Origin: Ignelater luminosus
Lineage: Eukaryota; Arthropoda; Insecta; Coleoptera; Elateridae
Length of the DNA: 64,000 nt
Assembly (NCBI GenBank): GCA_011009095.1
Contig: VTPC01004063.1
Coordinates: 60,455-124,454 of the forward strand
Reading direction: 5' to 3'
Shown here: in pieces, positions 24,261 through 35,010 of the stretch
Layout of the letters: each line of letters starts with the position of its first letter
Numbering within the stretch: the stretch's first letter is position 1
Translations under genes and position numbers: made by a program
Notes under the pieces: model-generated
What the model was told of the DNA's origin: nothing
Databases searched by the model: none
Seen by the model: only the letters and a program-made list of their open reading frames with translations

Positions 24261-24793
24261 TTAAATCAGCAAACAACAACAAGCGAAGACTTGAACGGAT
24301 TTTTAAACAATTCACCAATTTACGTGACATCTTTAACTGCCACCGAGCCTTTAAACAACAATCCCACCGTAAGCAAACCAGGAAGCGGAGGAGCTGTTAC
24401 AACAGCGGTGGTATCTTCAAAAGAATCAATCACCACATCAAAATTACTGCCCACAAATCAAACAAATGGACACGAACCTAGTGATATTATTTTAACCCAG
24501 CAATTCGGAGACAAAAAACCTATTACTAGTAAAGAACTGAATAAAGTGCCAAATGATGTTAGGGTAACTGCCGAGAAGGGAAAAACATCAACTACAGTTG
24601 TATCTTCAAATCAAAATAAGGAAATCCCCACGCAATCCTCCTTAGAAGTAAGAACATTAGGAGATAGGAGATCGTCTTCGCCGTTTCAGAATGGAAGGAC
24701 GGAAGTACTTATAGGTGCGGAAGACAATAAGTTAAAGACTACTGCTATTGTTGAAAGCAATAACAACAAATTGGCGATAGATACTGAAGCACG
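24261..24793 (+). CDS. sdt: stardust exon 2, low-complexity Ser/Thr/Asn-rich linker
   Basis: The acceptor TATTTTTCAG opens the exon in phase 0 with LNQQTTTSEDLNGF, and the donor ACG|GTAAGT ends it two bases into an Arg codon that exon 3 completes. The 177 codons are rich in Thr, Ser, Asn and Lys with no recognisable domain, typical of a disordered scaffold linker that diverges quickly. The ORF can be read back to an ATG at 24195 in the intron, but the branch/pyrimidine tract and acceptor at 24251-24260 and the phase match to exon 1 make internal-exon use more likely. An alternative first exon starting at 24195 cannot be excluded from sequence alone. Confidence 0.68.
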
Positions 24794-26413
24794 GTAAGTT
24801 TTCTTGCTTTCATTTTTTTTATTGAAATGAAGACAAATCAACACATTGCCGGGTTGTTCCAAATTAATGCAGCTACCAAAAACTGATTTTACATTATTTC
24901 TAAGGCAAGTAAAAACAAAAATTCGATAACTGCTGTTTCTTTTGCGTTATAGCCTGAAAGTTTGTTTATTTCTGATTTCCACAATCGTTCGTAACTCTGT
25001 TATTTTTAAAAATAGAACGAAATGTCTAGGGTTTTAGTAATCTGTAAGATGCTTTACTAACATGCAAAATATAAAGCAATTTTTTATTTTTTTCTTAATG
25101 AAAACGGTTTCTTACTTTAGCACTATTGGAAGAACAATTATAATTAATAACTTTTATACTAACAGGAATTATTAAAAAGTTGGTTTTTGGAGCAGGAGAA
25201 GAGTAGATCGAGAGATAAGGAAGTACTTACAAAACATAACTTTAGCTTTTCGAAAAACTTAACTGACTCAAAGAGCCTGACTTGTTCAAAAGAAACTTAA
25301 CCAGCAAAGATTCATTTTGCGAGAAACATTGTATAGGGCCTGAATACTTGTGAATCAAGACAATTTGTCTCGGTCTCTATACGAATAAAATCCACGTGAA
25401 ATCTGGTTAACACGCAGATGAAGGTTTTGTATAATATTTAGATAAGATTTTGATAAGACCAAGGCATAAAATTTATTTCATTTCTTTTGCTACAATTTCT
25501 TACCGCTTTGGTGGTTTTTGGAAGCGTTGTTTAGCCAACAAACTATGTATGATTTCTTTCGATTTCTGAAAATTACTTTTTTCTCCATTTGTCATCAAAG
25601 TTTTGGAGGGGAGGCGAGAGGGTGAATCGTCGATACTTTTTCAAGAATCTTTTGTGTTATCAAAATGTTAAAAGAAAGCAATTCTTTAAAGAAATGTTAA
25701 CGTCCTGCATCTAGAAAACGCTGGGAAATTGGACACATGTTAGAAACTTTTTTTAAAATATGCCTAGGAATCACCTCTTGAAGTTTCTAAACTTCATTGT
25801 AATACACCCAGTGTAAGAGTTATGAACTCCATTCTACTCACAGACACTTAATTCTCAATAAGAAATAATATGAAATCTGTTAAGGTCACTGCCAAATTTG
25901 AATCACAAAGGTCCATAAACGGTGCTATAACAGATCGAGTGGGGCAAATTCCGGATGTTTCTGAAGACATTGTACGCGGGGTACCAAAGATCCGTCTTTC
26001 TAGTTCAAAGGGCGTCCGTTTCTGGACCGTATTGGGTAAACCTTAAAAGCGATATCGTTTTTAAAAAAAAGTCTTTTCTCGATCGGAGCTTCCGTTCCGG
26101 AGTTAAGAACTTTTAAGGCAGGCATTTTCGAAAAACTCCGAATCCAATGGGGTTTTCTGCGGAGGGCAGAGGAACTCCTCTAGAACGCCGATCTCAAACA
26201 TCGACCACGCGTCAAAGACTTTTGTTGGGTAGATTTAGGGTCCATTCATTTATGCTCAGAAATTGATTTCCAACTGTGAACGGTGCCGACAGACCTGTTG
26301 TCCGTGTCTTTCACATTTTCCGAGCTAGGGGCCGTCTTAAGTTCTACCGGTGGCGTTCTCCAGCAGCCGAACCGTAGGAAATCGAATTTTCGTCAGTTCT
26401 AACGCCCCCTTGG
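24794..26413. other. intron 2, first part: no recognisable gene
   Basis: AT-rich to about 25900, then a less AT-rich 500-bp stretch without open frames that leads into GC-rich copy C. Confidence 0.4.
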
Positions 26414-26975
26414 TAGAGACCTGGCCTTAGTTTTAAAAATCTATCGGGCTTTTCGGGTTTACATCTGACCTGTAGGGCCGTTCGGATCTATCGAATTACT
26501 CGGGCCGTTCGGGCCTGTCGGGCTTTTCAGATCTGTCCAGCCATGCGCGTCTGTCGGGCCGTTCGAGTCTCTCAGGCTTGTCTGACCTATCGAGCTGATG
26601 TAGTTATCCGAAGCGGACGATTTCATACTACACAGAAGCTGGATCTTTCTTGTGACTTTTCTACCTCCGACGGGCTATTTTCGTACTGAACCGCACAGGA
26701 AGATTTTTGCACTGCACTGCACTGGGCCGAGATCTTTTTCGTAGTGGCTCGGACATGAGTGAACATGACGGGTTTCTTCGTCGGGCTCAAAGCTCGCGTT
26801 TAGGTTAGCTCGGGGCTCAGTTTAAAAAGTCATTCATTTCTGTCAGGCCGTTTGGGCCTTTTGAGCCTGTCGGTTTGTTCGGGTCTGTAGGGCCATTCGG
26901 AGCTGTCGGCCTGCTCGAGCTTTTTAGGTCGATCAAGAAGTGCAGGGTTTTACTCTTTGGCCCCTGCATTGTCTA
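26414..26975 (+). mobile_element. GC-rich 9-bp-repeat element, copy C
   Basis: It starts TAGAGACCTGGCC, similar to the TAGAG end of copies B and G, and ends CCCCTGCATTGTCTA. It has GGGCC.TTCGG-type 9-bp units at 26440-26590 and 26840-26930. Between them are phrases such as GAAGCGGACGA and TTTTCGTACTGAACCGCAC, the second block also seen in B and G. The 8-bp flanks do not match, so it may be two joined fragments. Confidence 0.62.
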
Positions 26976-28678
26976 GAGTTTTGATTAGTTTCTTTTTATA
27001 ACAGAAATCTTAAATAAAACTTGTTTATTTGTTGTTTTTGTTCAGTTCTTGTTTTTTCATGGCATACCGTTTTTAAACTAATGAGTAATTTGGTAATTAA
27101 TCAAAGCAATATCAATAAACTTATATATTCAAAAAGCTTAAAAAACAAGCTTTCTAGTGGTATTAAAATAAAAGATTAAGTAATTAAAGCATCCGCGAGA
27201 CCACTAAAAACTAAGGAACTTCTTCTTTTACATTTTGCTCTATTTTTAAACATAACGGAGTTACAGCAAATTGTTGAAATCCGAAAGAAACAAACTTTAA
27301 GCTATAGTTCGAAGAAAAGAACAAAAACCAGCAGTGCAGCAGCGTGCTCGTCGGTTGCTTTTGATGAAATCTGCGAAAATGAAAGATTAGCAAATTTTGA
27401 AAAATATTTTGAAGTAAAGTATCCAAAAATCTTAAAAAGACTTTATTACTCTAAAACTGAAAAGCTTCCCTGCAAGCCATGTTGATCTCATTCAGGCTTC
27501 AAACTTACCGCGAAGGGTTCTCTTCGGACACATAGGGTTTTATCATTTGTATCTTGTAAGGGCCTTTTTTGGGCATTGAAGGGATTGCAGGGATACCAGT
27601 AAAGGGTGTATAATTGGGCTACGCACCATAAGAAACTGTAGGAAACACAATTTTAATTTTTTTTTTTAGTTTAGAAAAATAAAAGTAACAAATAACAGCG
27701 TCCTTTTTCTACAACAACTTGCACTGATTTCGATTGAAAACGAGAAAGTTAGAGAACTCAATATTGCGAAATTGATGTTAGAATTTGTCAATAACCAGAA
27801 GACGAGGAAAAGTTCGTATGAAGGCAAGTTTACCTAGGGGCCCGCCAAAGTTCCGCCACTGTAAATCACGCGTGAGGTTTTCTTGAAAAGTTACGCCAAC
27901 AATGTTAAATAATTAATAACAGAAATACTCATTTATACCATCGAATCTGGAACACCCTGTACATCCCTGATACAATCTTCTATAAGAAAAGGTTTTACTA
28001 AATATTATCAAAGATATAAATTGAAATCGATTCTACCGCCAAGTTTCTGCTTTAAATTGGCATTTGATATATTGTTTTACCTTAAATTACACTGCTTGGG
28101 TTCAATTTTAAATTTTTAGGAAATTCTTCCGGGCATAGAAAGAATGTGATATATTATTTAGATATACAATGAGAAATTCGTCTAAAATATCTGCTGTAGG
28201 TATCAGTAACGATTGCTGAATTCTAACAACTATTCTTTGAGTAAAATCCAGGACGACATCTTTCCTATAATCTTCTGGGAATTTAATGAACCTTGATATG
28301 TTGTGTATTTTTTCTAGAATGTTCAATTTTTCAGAAAACACTACCTTCACCGCTGCTTCTGTTGAAAAGAAATCGCGGGAGTTACGAGACCATATGATAC
28401 GATTTAGGCATTTTTAAATGCAATTCAAACTGAAATAAGTACTTATCTATTACTTCCCCCGTAGTAGAAAGTAAAAGGCCAATATAAACTTATGTTTATG
28501 TGACTCATTATACAAAAAATTACTCCCACTACTATCATTTTAATAAAAGATGATTCTACTTGCTTATTAGATTATTCCTTATTGGGTAATGATTAATTAA
28601 AGATTATTCTAAGAGAATCTGATTCCAATTTCGTAGGATGTTGATTTGATAAATGTGTGCAAATGTATTAGCATTAAT
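26976..28678. other. intron 2: no recognisable gene
   Basis: AT-rich. A minus-strand frame at 28350-28108 is open for 80 codons (...EDYRKDVVLDFTQRIVVR...) but resembles nothing I know and has no supporting splice or start context. Confidence 0.4.
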
Positions 28679-28760
28679 ACAGTGGAGCGTTGATTATCTG
28701 AACTTCCATACACAGTTTAAGGAATGTTTGGATTGCAATTTGGATAATCTACCCTCTTCT
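28679..28760 (+). mobile_element. possible pogo/Tigger-type terminus
   Basis: TACAGTGGAGCGTTGATTATC followed by TGAACTTCC is the kind of end typical of Tigger elements, with TA before it. A matching inverse end is not evident nearby. Confidence 0.35.
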
Positions 28761-30150
28761 ACTCTACTTTTATTTTTATTCCCTTTACTTTATTATACAG
28801 GGTGAGTTTCTTTTCATGTTTGGTATAAGGAGTTTACAAATTACTGCAGACGCAAAGACGGTTCAAGGGCAAAGAAGTTGCAATTTTTATGTTTTTAAAA
28901 CAAAAACTTCATGGATTACTACGTAGTTTGAATTTTGATTCAACTCTCATCTAATTATAAGCAAAAAATCGATTGTTTTTAAGGTCAAAAGGCAAAAGAA
29001 CAGAGACACTAGAACAAAAGCAGTTCCAGTAAAATCCATCACGTTGGACTTTTCTTCATAGTTTAACTGCTATTGGAATCTGTCAAGAAGACAGTTTATT
29101 CCAAATTTCTGCCGGATTGCGATGTTTGGTTGCAAGCAAAACTGATTGTTTTCAAGGTTTGAAAGTAAGAAAAAAACTTGGTTTTTAAAACAAGAAAACC
29201 GAATTAAATTGAGCTCATAAAGCGACGATTGTTTTATCATTTAACCATCTCCGTAACTGAAATAGTTTCGGAGATAACTTTACGAAACCGAGTTTAAAAC
29301 ATTTTTAAATTTTCAAGAGTAATTTGCAATATAATTTCTGAAAAAGAAATTTTTTATAATTACAGTTCTAAGAAAAAGATATTCATGGAAAAATAATATT
29401 TACTTTGGAGATTATCAATTCTTAGAAACTCTACAACTTTATGAATGATACTGATTCACGTCTTAGGTAATTATAATGAAATTAAGAGACTCACTAGAAT
29501 AAATAGACATAATTTTGTTCATTCAGTTAAAAAAAGGGGAAATTATTAAAGTTCACTAACAGGAAATACATGATAGATAATTGAAGTTAATTTTAGTTTA
29601 CCTTTTTAAGTTTCTATACAACACAATAATTTCTGTATCTCTATTTCGTAATCTAAACATTCATCTAAAGAATGCAATAAAAAGAAATAGAAATCAAAAA
29701 GACATCACAGCTTCTGTTAGGATGCGGACAATATGGTTATAATTCCTTATTAGCCGATGATTATTAATTTTCTCTATAAATACATTCTGTCTCTATAAAA
29801 GAAACCTCTGTTTGTTACCCTTCTTTGGTAGGTGTATTCGGATTCCCCCTTGCGTGAATGATTCCCCCATTTCCAATCATTTTAACGGTTATACTCATAA
29901 TGTTTATGTGAAGGCAACTATGCAGAATGAGTCAGTTCTATGTATATTTAAAATATAACTTCTATAACATGATGTAGAAGAAAAATCTTTATCTCATTTT
30001 TTAAAGTGGCATGGTTGATTTTGATTAGTTTCATATAAAATGCTTTCTTCCTTATATAACAAAATCTTGAAAAAAAAACCCAAAAAAGCACTGCGAATCT
30101 AGTAAGTAATGAACTCAGAAGGAATAACACATATGAAAAGTTTTATTAAA
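28761..30150. other. intron 2: AT-rich, nothing recognised
   Basis: The phrase ATACAGGGTGAGTTTC at about 28794 resembles a mariner-type end. Otherwise there is no coding signal. Confidence 0.4.
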
Positions 30151-30154
30151 TAAA

Positions 30155-31930
30155 GTTTCGGATCAAATTATTCGGGGTGCTAAATTGGAATTATTGGAAT
30201 CCGTTAAGAGGAAATTGAGAAACAACGTCAAAAACCTTCAAACTTCAAGAATTATATCGTTTTAGTAGCTTCCCCCTGCAGTCACGGAACTATATGTAAA
30301 AACTCATTATCAGAACAAAAGAGAAAGAAACCTGGTGCAATTGGAGCTTCAGATTAAATTATTTGGGGTGCTAAATTGAGATTGTCGGAATCTGCCAAGA
30401 AGAGATTGAGAAAACAACTTCATGAAGTTACCAGGTTCTTTTTCGCAAAAAGTGAGTGGGAGAAGACTCTAAAAGCAAATCATAGTCAAGAAATTCAATC
30501 CGGTTACAGATAAAAAATATTAGGAAGCTGAGGACAGGTGTGTTAACCAAAACAACCAAAGAAGAGGATATTAATAAAACTCTCCAGAACCAGGCCCTGA
30601 TAAATAATAAATTAGTAATTGAACGGCCCAGCGTGATCCATGGAAAAAAGGCCCAGAGTAATAATTTATGATATTCCCCGTACAGCCCCGAAAGAGGAGA
30701 TTCGACAAATCTGAGTAGATAGAATGTAGATGGGACTACCAAAATGGCGGAGGAAGAATTTAAAGCCAACTTTGTACTTAAATTCTAAATAAAAAGTCTT
30801 TGGAATTCATGCAAGATGGCAGGTGCTTTAAGTGTCAAAGGTACGATCAAGTCGTCAAATTTTGAAAATCACCAGAAACATGTGGGCATTGTGCACAGGA
30901 GGACCACGATTTAAAGACGTGTCCCAACAAAGATAAAGAAGCAAACCGAGCTAACTATAAGCGTCTTAAGAAAGATTATAGTTACAGAGTCACGGATGCC
31001 TAATCAGGAGATAAATTAAATGAGAGAACTGACTATGGTAACAATTAGTCCAAATCTGGAGCAGATTAGGAATAACACCAGGTATCCGAATTTTACAAAT
31101 CAATACGCAAAGTGCAAAAACAGTAACTACTCAGGTATAGGGTGATTAGTTGCAGCGACTGAGACGAATCGACAAAGGCCGAAACAGTTATTTTCAATTC
31201 GCAATTCTCTGCAATGCAGTTAAGCCACCTAAGCGGTCCTTACTAGGTATGTAGCCAGGTCCAAACATCGATGGGACCTTTCTATTTAATCAGTTCATAT
31301 TTTCAATTTAACCTAAGAACAGATTTTTGTACAGAGCCATTAACGAGAGTACTCCCCCAGCTCCGCAGAGAAAAAGTCATATTGATATGAGCCATCAGTC
31401 AGCCGTCAAGAAAAGTGAAATATCGATATAACCCTGACATTCGAGAATGTGGCGCAATGCGTACGAAATTGGCATGTGATCGAAGACTACAATACCAGCG
31501 ATTACAGGGCTATTATCTGTGATATCGTGAGCAACACAGTCAAACAGCCACCGGTGATATCTAAATTATACACTGTCAAACGTGCCAATTGGAATCGGTT
31601 CACAGAGAAACCAGAAACAGAGCTACCGACTAGACAATGTCGGTTAAGAGGCCATCAACTTGCAAAACCGTATCATGGTGGACAAAGAAGCTTACTAAAA
31701 TGCGCCGGGAACTTCAGCAGCTACGGAGAATATACCAGAGAACACAAGACGAGGTTGCTCGATAGGAGCGACATTAAGAATATAGAGGCTTAAAAAGGTG
31801 ATATAAAAAGCAGCTGAATCCACAGAAATTTGTAAGCTGGAAAGAATTTGTGACCAATCCGAGGAACAAAGACCTATGGAGTCTAATTCACAAGATTCAA
31901 ACCGAGCAACATAAAATAGAACAGAAAGCA
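30155..31930 (+). mobile_element. non-LTR retrotransposon fragment: ORF1 zinc knuckle and endonuclease end
   Basis: Plus-strand pieces in order. IRKLRTGVLTKTTKEEDINK near 30515 and PRVIIYDIPRTAPKEEI near 30650 are typical of gag-like ORF1. A zinc-knuckle region follows at 30822-30928. Its second knuckle is intact (CGHCAQEDHDLKTC, C-x2-C-x4-H-x4-C); the first has His replaced by Gln and its last Cys by a stop. At 31449 VRNWHVIEDYNTSDYRAI is the end of an endonuclease domain. ORF2's start and all of the RT are missing, so it is internally deleted. It resembles the LINE at 19.3-22.1 kb in type. Confidence 0.7.
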
Positions 31931-32221
31931 ACGGAGACACCATGCTAACGGTCCCACAGAGACACGGAAGAGCAAGTTACCTAGTTGTGTCTCATAGAAG
32001 TGCTATTTAGTTCTATAACCTACCTAATCGGATAAAACAAATGAAGGTGTGTTGTTTGTAGTCCTATCATTGTTGAATGTAAAAGTGTCGGAGGTTTTGT
32101 GATAAAACTGTAAATAACAGTGAAAAGGAGTAAAAAAGGAGACCGTGTCGCGAATATTGCGTTATTGCAAAATCTAGACGGTGCACAAGAATTTATTTAT
32201 CGTGCTGTTAACGAATACTGA

Positions 32222-32797
32222 GGACAAACTTGTCGTGGCCCAGAAAAACCTGGCAATTTCTTGATTAGCTCGACAGAGAAGCCCGAGGGGCCGAGAATTT
32301 CAAAAAGCCCGATAGTCCGAAAGGTCCAAAAAGGCCCGAGAAAACAAACCTGATAACTTCTTAATCGGTCCGAGAGGCCCGAACGGTCTAAAAGATCCGA
32401 CAGGACTAAACGGTCCAAACGGTTTGACTGGCCCGAACGCCCCAAACAGATCCGTATGTCCCAACAGGCCCGAGAGATCCAAAGGGCCCGATAGATTCAG
32501 GAAACCCGAAGAGCCGAGATCCGACAGATCCAAGAAACCCGGAGGGGCAAGAAGTCCAAAAGGCCTAACAGACCCGTATGGCCGGAGAGGTCAGATAAGT
32601 CCTAGAGATCCAAACGGTCCGATAGACCCGAAGGGCCGAGAAATTCAAAAGACCCGACAGGATCAAGAGCCCGACGCGACGGCCCGACAGACCCGAGTAT
32701 CCCAAAGGGACGAGAAGTCTAAAAAAAACCAACAGGTTCCACTAGCTTGACAAGCCTGACAAGGACGAACGCCCCGACTGGCCAGACGTAGGCTCTA
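32222..32797 (-). mobile_element. GC-rich 9-bp-repeat element, copy D
   Basis: CCCGANAGG-type units run throughout. The inner ends match the family: CCTGGCAATTTCTTGATTAG on the left and ACTGGCCAGACGTAGGC on the right. The outermost TAGAG termini are absent. Confidence 0.68.
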
Positions 32798-33185
32798 CGT
32801 TGCCGACGAATGGCGGGCTGGCGAACATCAGTAGTCATAGAAGCTGTTAAGTCTAGATATTCAACTAACCCTAGCCGAAAGCAGAAACTGGCGACTGTGC
32901 AGATGAAATTGTCTAGAGAAACAACCTTGAAACGAGTTATTAACCAAGACCTTAAGGAAAAAGATGTTTGCTGCTTATACTCCACTTTTAGAAGAAATTA
33001 GGGAAAAAGAGTAAAGTTCCTTCTTCGTCAAGGGCAGAGTTCTTTTTACCGAGAAGAAGATGTCTACAATTAAAGATCAAGTAAACAAGCAGAATGACAG
33101 AGTGTACGCGCACGGCAGTGCTAAAGCTACTGAAAAGGTTCTTCGTGAATAAAGAGATCATCATCCTGACTGTAAAGGGATACTT
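32798..33185 (+). pseudogene. mariner-type transposase remnant in composite copy 1
   Basis: KLSRETTLKRVINQDLKEKD (about 32905-32965) matches the helix-turn-helix end of mariner-type transposases. After a frameshift comes VNKQNDRVYAHSSA-like sequence near 33080-33120, which follows the first catalytic Asp block in that group. Frames are broken and the rest is missing. A related copy lies inverted at 43080-42820. Confidence 0.65.
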
Positions 33186-34489
33186 TATTAATTTATGATT
33201 CTCTAATTTTAATTTTCTTAGCCCATAATTAGGATTTTTGTAGGTAAGCCGTCGAATTTACTTCTCCACCTTTCTTTTTTAAAATGTACTTCGTTGTAGA
33301 CCAATACTGTTTGATTAGACTAAGTTGAGCACCATTAGGAGAATTGCAGTCTTTAGGAGCTACAACAACTACATTCTGCTGATACAACTTCTTCCACTGA
33401 ATTAGCTAAGTCTGGCCAAAACAATGGTTGTGATGTATGCTGTCGCATAAAAGGCAGAAGCCGCTTTTGCAAGCATTTCTTTTTGTACACTTCCCGCTTT
33501 ATTGTTGCCGTGGTGATGAATGAACGACTTTTTTTGTCACAGCTGCAAATAGATGGCCAAAGTAAGTATTCGAACTTTTTTTAGTTTGCACTTTTCTGGG
33601 GCACCTTTACAACTTTTGCTAGTGTAAAACTCGTGCACCAGAATTTGCTTGACGTCTCGTCATCCATCACCACGCATTTATATCGTGTTAAAAAGTTTTC
33701 GTGCAATTTCCTTTGCAGTTAGCTTTACTCTTCACGTTTTGTGTATATGACTGAGATATTTGTTACTTTTTTAGTCACATCACAACATGACAATTTGGGA
33801 TTGGATGCAAAAAAACTGTAACACGCGTTCTTTCTTCACATGTTGTTTTCCTCCACTTCCTAACTTCCTTTTCACTGTTAAACTACCTCGAAACTTTCTT
33901 AAGCAGAACTGATTGAGGATTCCTTTTGCTAGTGCTCTATAACTCATTAGCGTGTTCGTGAAAAATAATTTCTCGTTGCTGAAATTGATAGCTCGTCATG
34001 TTTACAACAAATGGGCAACAAAGAATATCAGCTGCCACATTTTGTTTCTATGGCTACTAGATATATTTTGTTAAAATAAACAACAACCTATGTTGCTTCT
34101 CTTAGTTGTTATTCGTGTCCAATTTCTGGCGTTAATGTGTAGGTGAATGAAGAGGACATTCTAGAAGGACTTATAAAACCCTTTGGTGCTAGCATGTTTA
34201 ATAAGAGCACTTGGATTTTCGTTTTCAACGAGATTCACAGTAAAGTGAACTATTGATTTTATTAAACATAAAGATTAGCTCTCATCAAGCTCAAACTTGA
34301 ATCCTTTTGTGATTTTTAGAAAAGAAGGTCTGCGTTAGAAATCACCGCAATGTGAAGTTTAGTTTCTAGAATAAAATTTTGGTATCTTGATCTCATTTGT
34401 TTTATTTTTAGAATCCGGTAAACTAAGTATGTAGGGAGGTTCGATTTCCACGCGAATTCTCATTTCTCTATATGTATAATTTATATGGT
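33186..34489. other. rest of composite copy 1, unclassified
   Basis: Non-coding by frame. The parts at 33190-33520 and 34320-34490 match the inverted copy; the piece between does not and is either an insertion here or a deletion there. Confidence 0.5.
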
Positions 34490-35010
34490 GATTTACTCCA
34501 GTGCTCTTGATTATTAGTTCAAAATTACGAATTACATCATACCATTCGAAGCGTAGAAGAATCTTTAGACTCTAGAGAATCTGCGGCACTACGCTGATAA
34601 AAAGTGTAGTACGTCTAGCATTTATAAAATTGTAAAGTTTGAAACTGAATTTAGAGACTCACCGATATGGGTTTTCACAACGTTATTAAACGCCTGGGAA
34701 TTTTTAAAAGAACGCCAAGAAGTCAAGAAAACGCTGGAAATCTACACTTAAACACCCGAAGATACTAGATAACGAATAGATTATTAATTCGAAATTACGA
34801 ACTATGTCATTCTATACGAAACGTTGAGAAATCTTTTTAGATAAAGCACGTCTGCAATTTACAAAAGTATAAAAATTTCAAATCAGTTTATGATTTTAAC
34901 AGTTATCGGTTTTCATAATATTATTGAATGTGAATATGCTGGGGAAACGCTGAAAATCTACTCTAAACACTGGTAGACAACCAACAGATTATTATTAGTT
35001 AGAAATTATA
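34490..35010 (+). repeat. satellite-like monomers, plus orientation
   Basis: GTTCAAAATTACGAATTACA (34518), ATTCGAAATTACGAACTATG (34793) and GTTAGAAATTATACG (35005) mark unit starts 275 and 212 bp apart. The shared inner phrases are ATTTATAAAATTGTAAAG and GGTTTTCA.AA.GTTATT. Confidence 0.65.

Larger units (their letters stand above)
32139..35010 (+). repeat. composite repeat, copy 1 of a large inverted pair
   Basis: Order: a leader with GAGACCGTGTCGCG and TTGCAAAATCTAGACGGT, a GC-rich block, a mariner-type transposase remnant, a 3' tract and satellite monomers. The same order appears reversed at 41395-43875. Relative to that copy it has about 790 extra bases at roughly 33525-34318. Confidence 0.7.
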
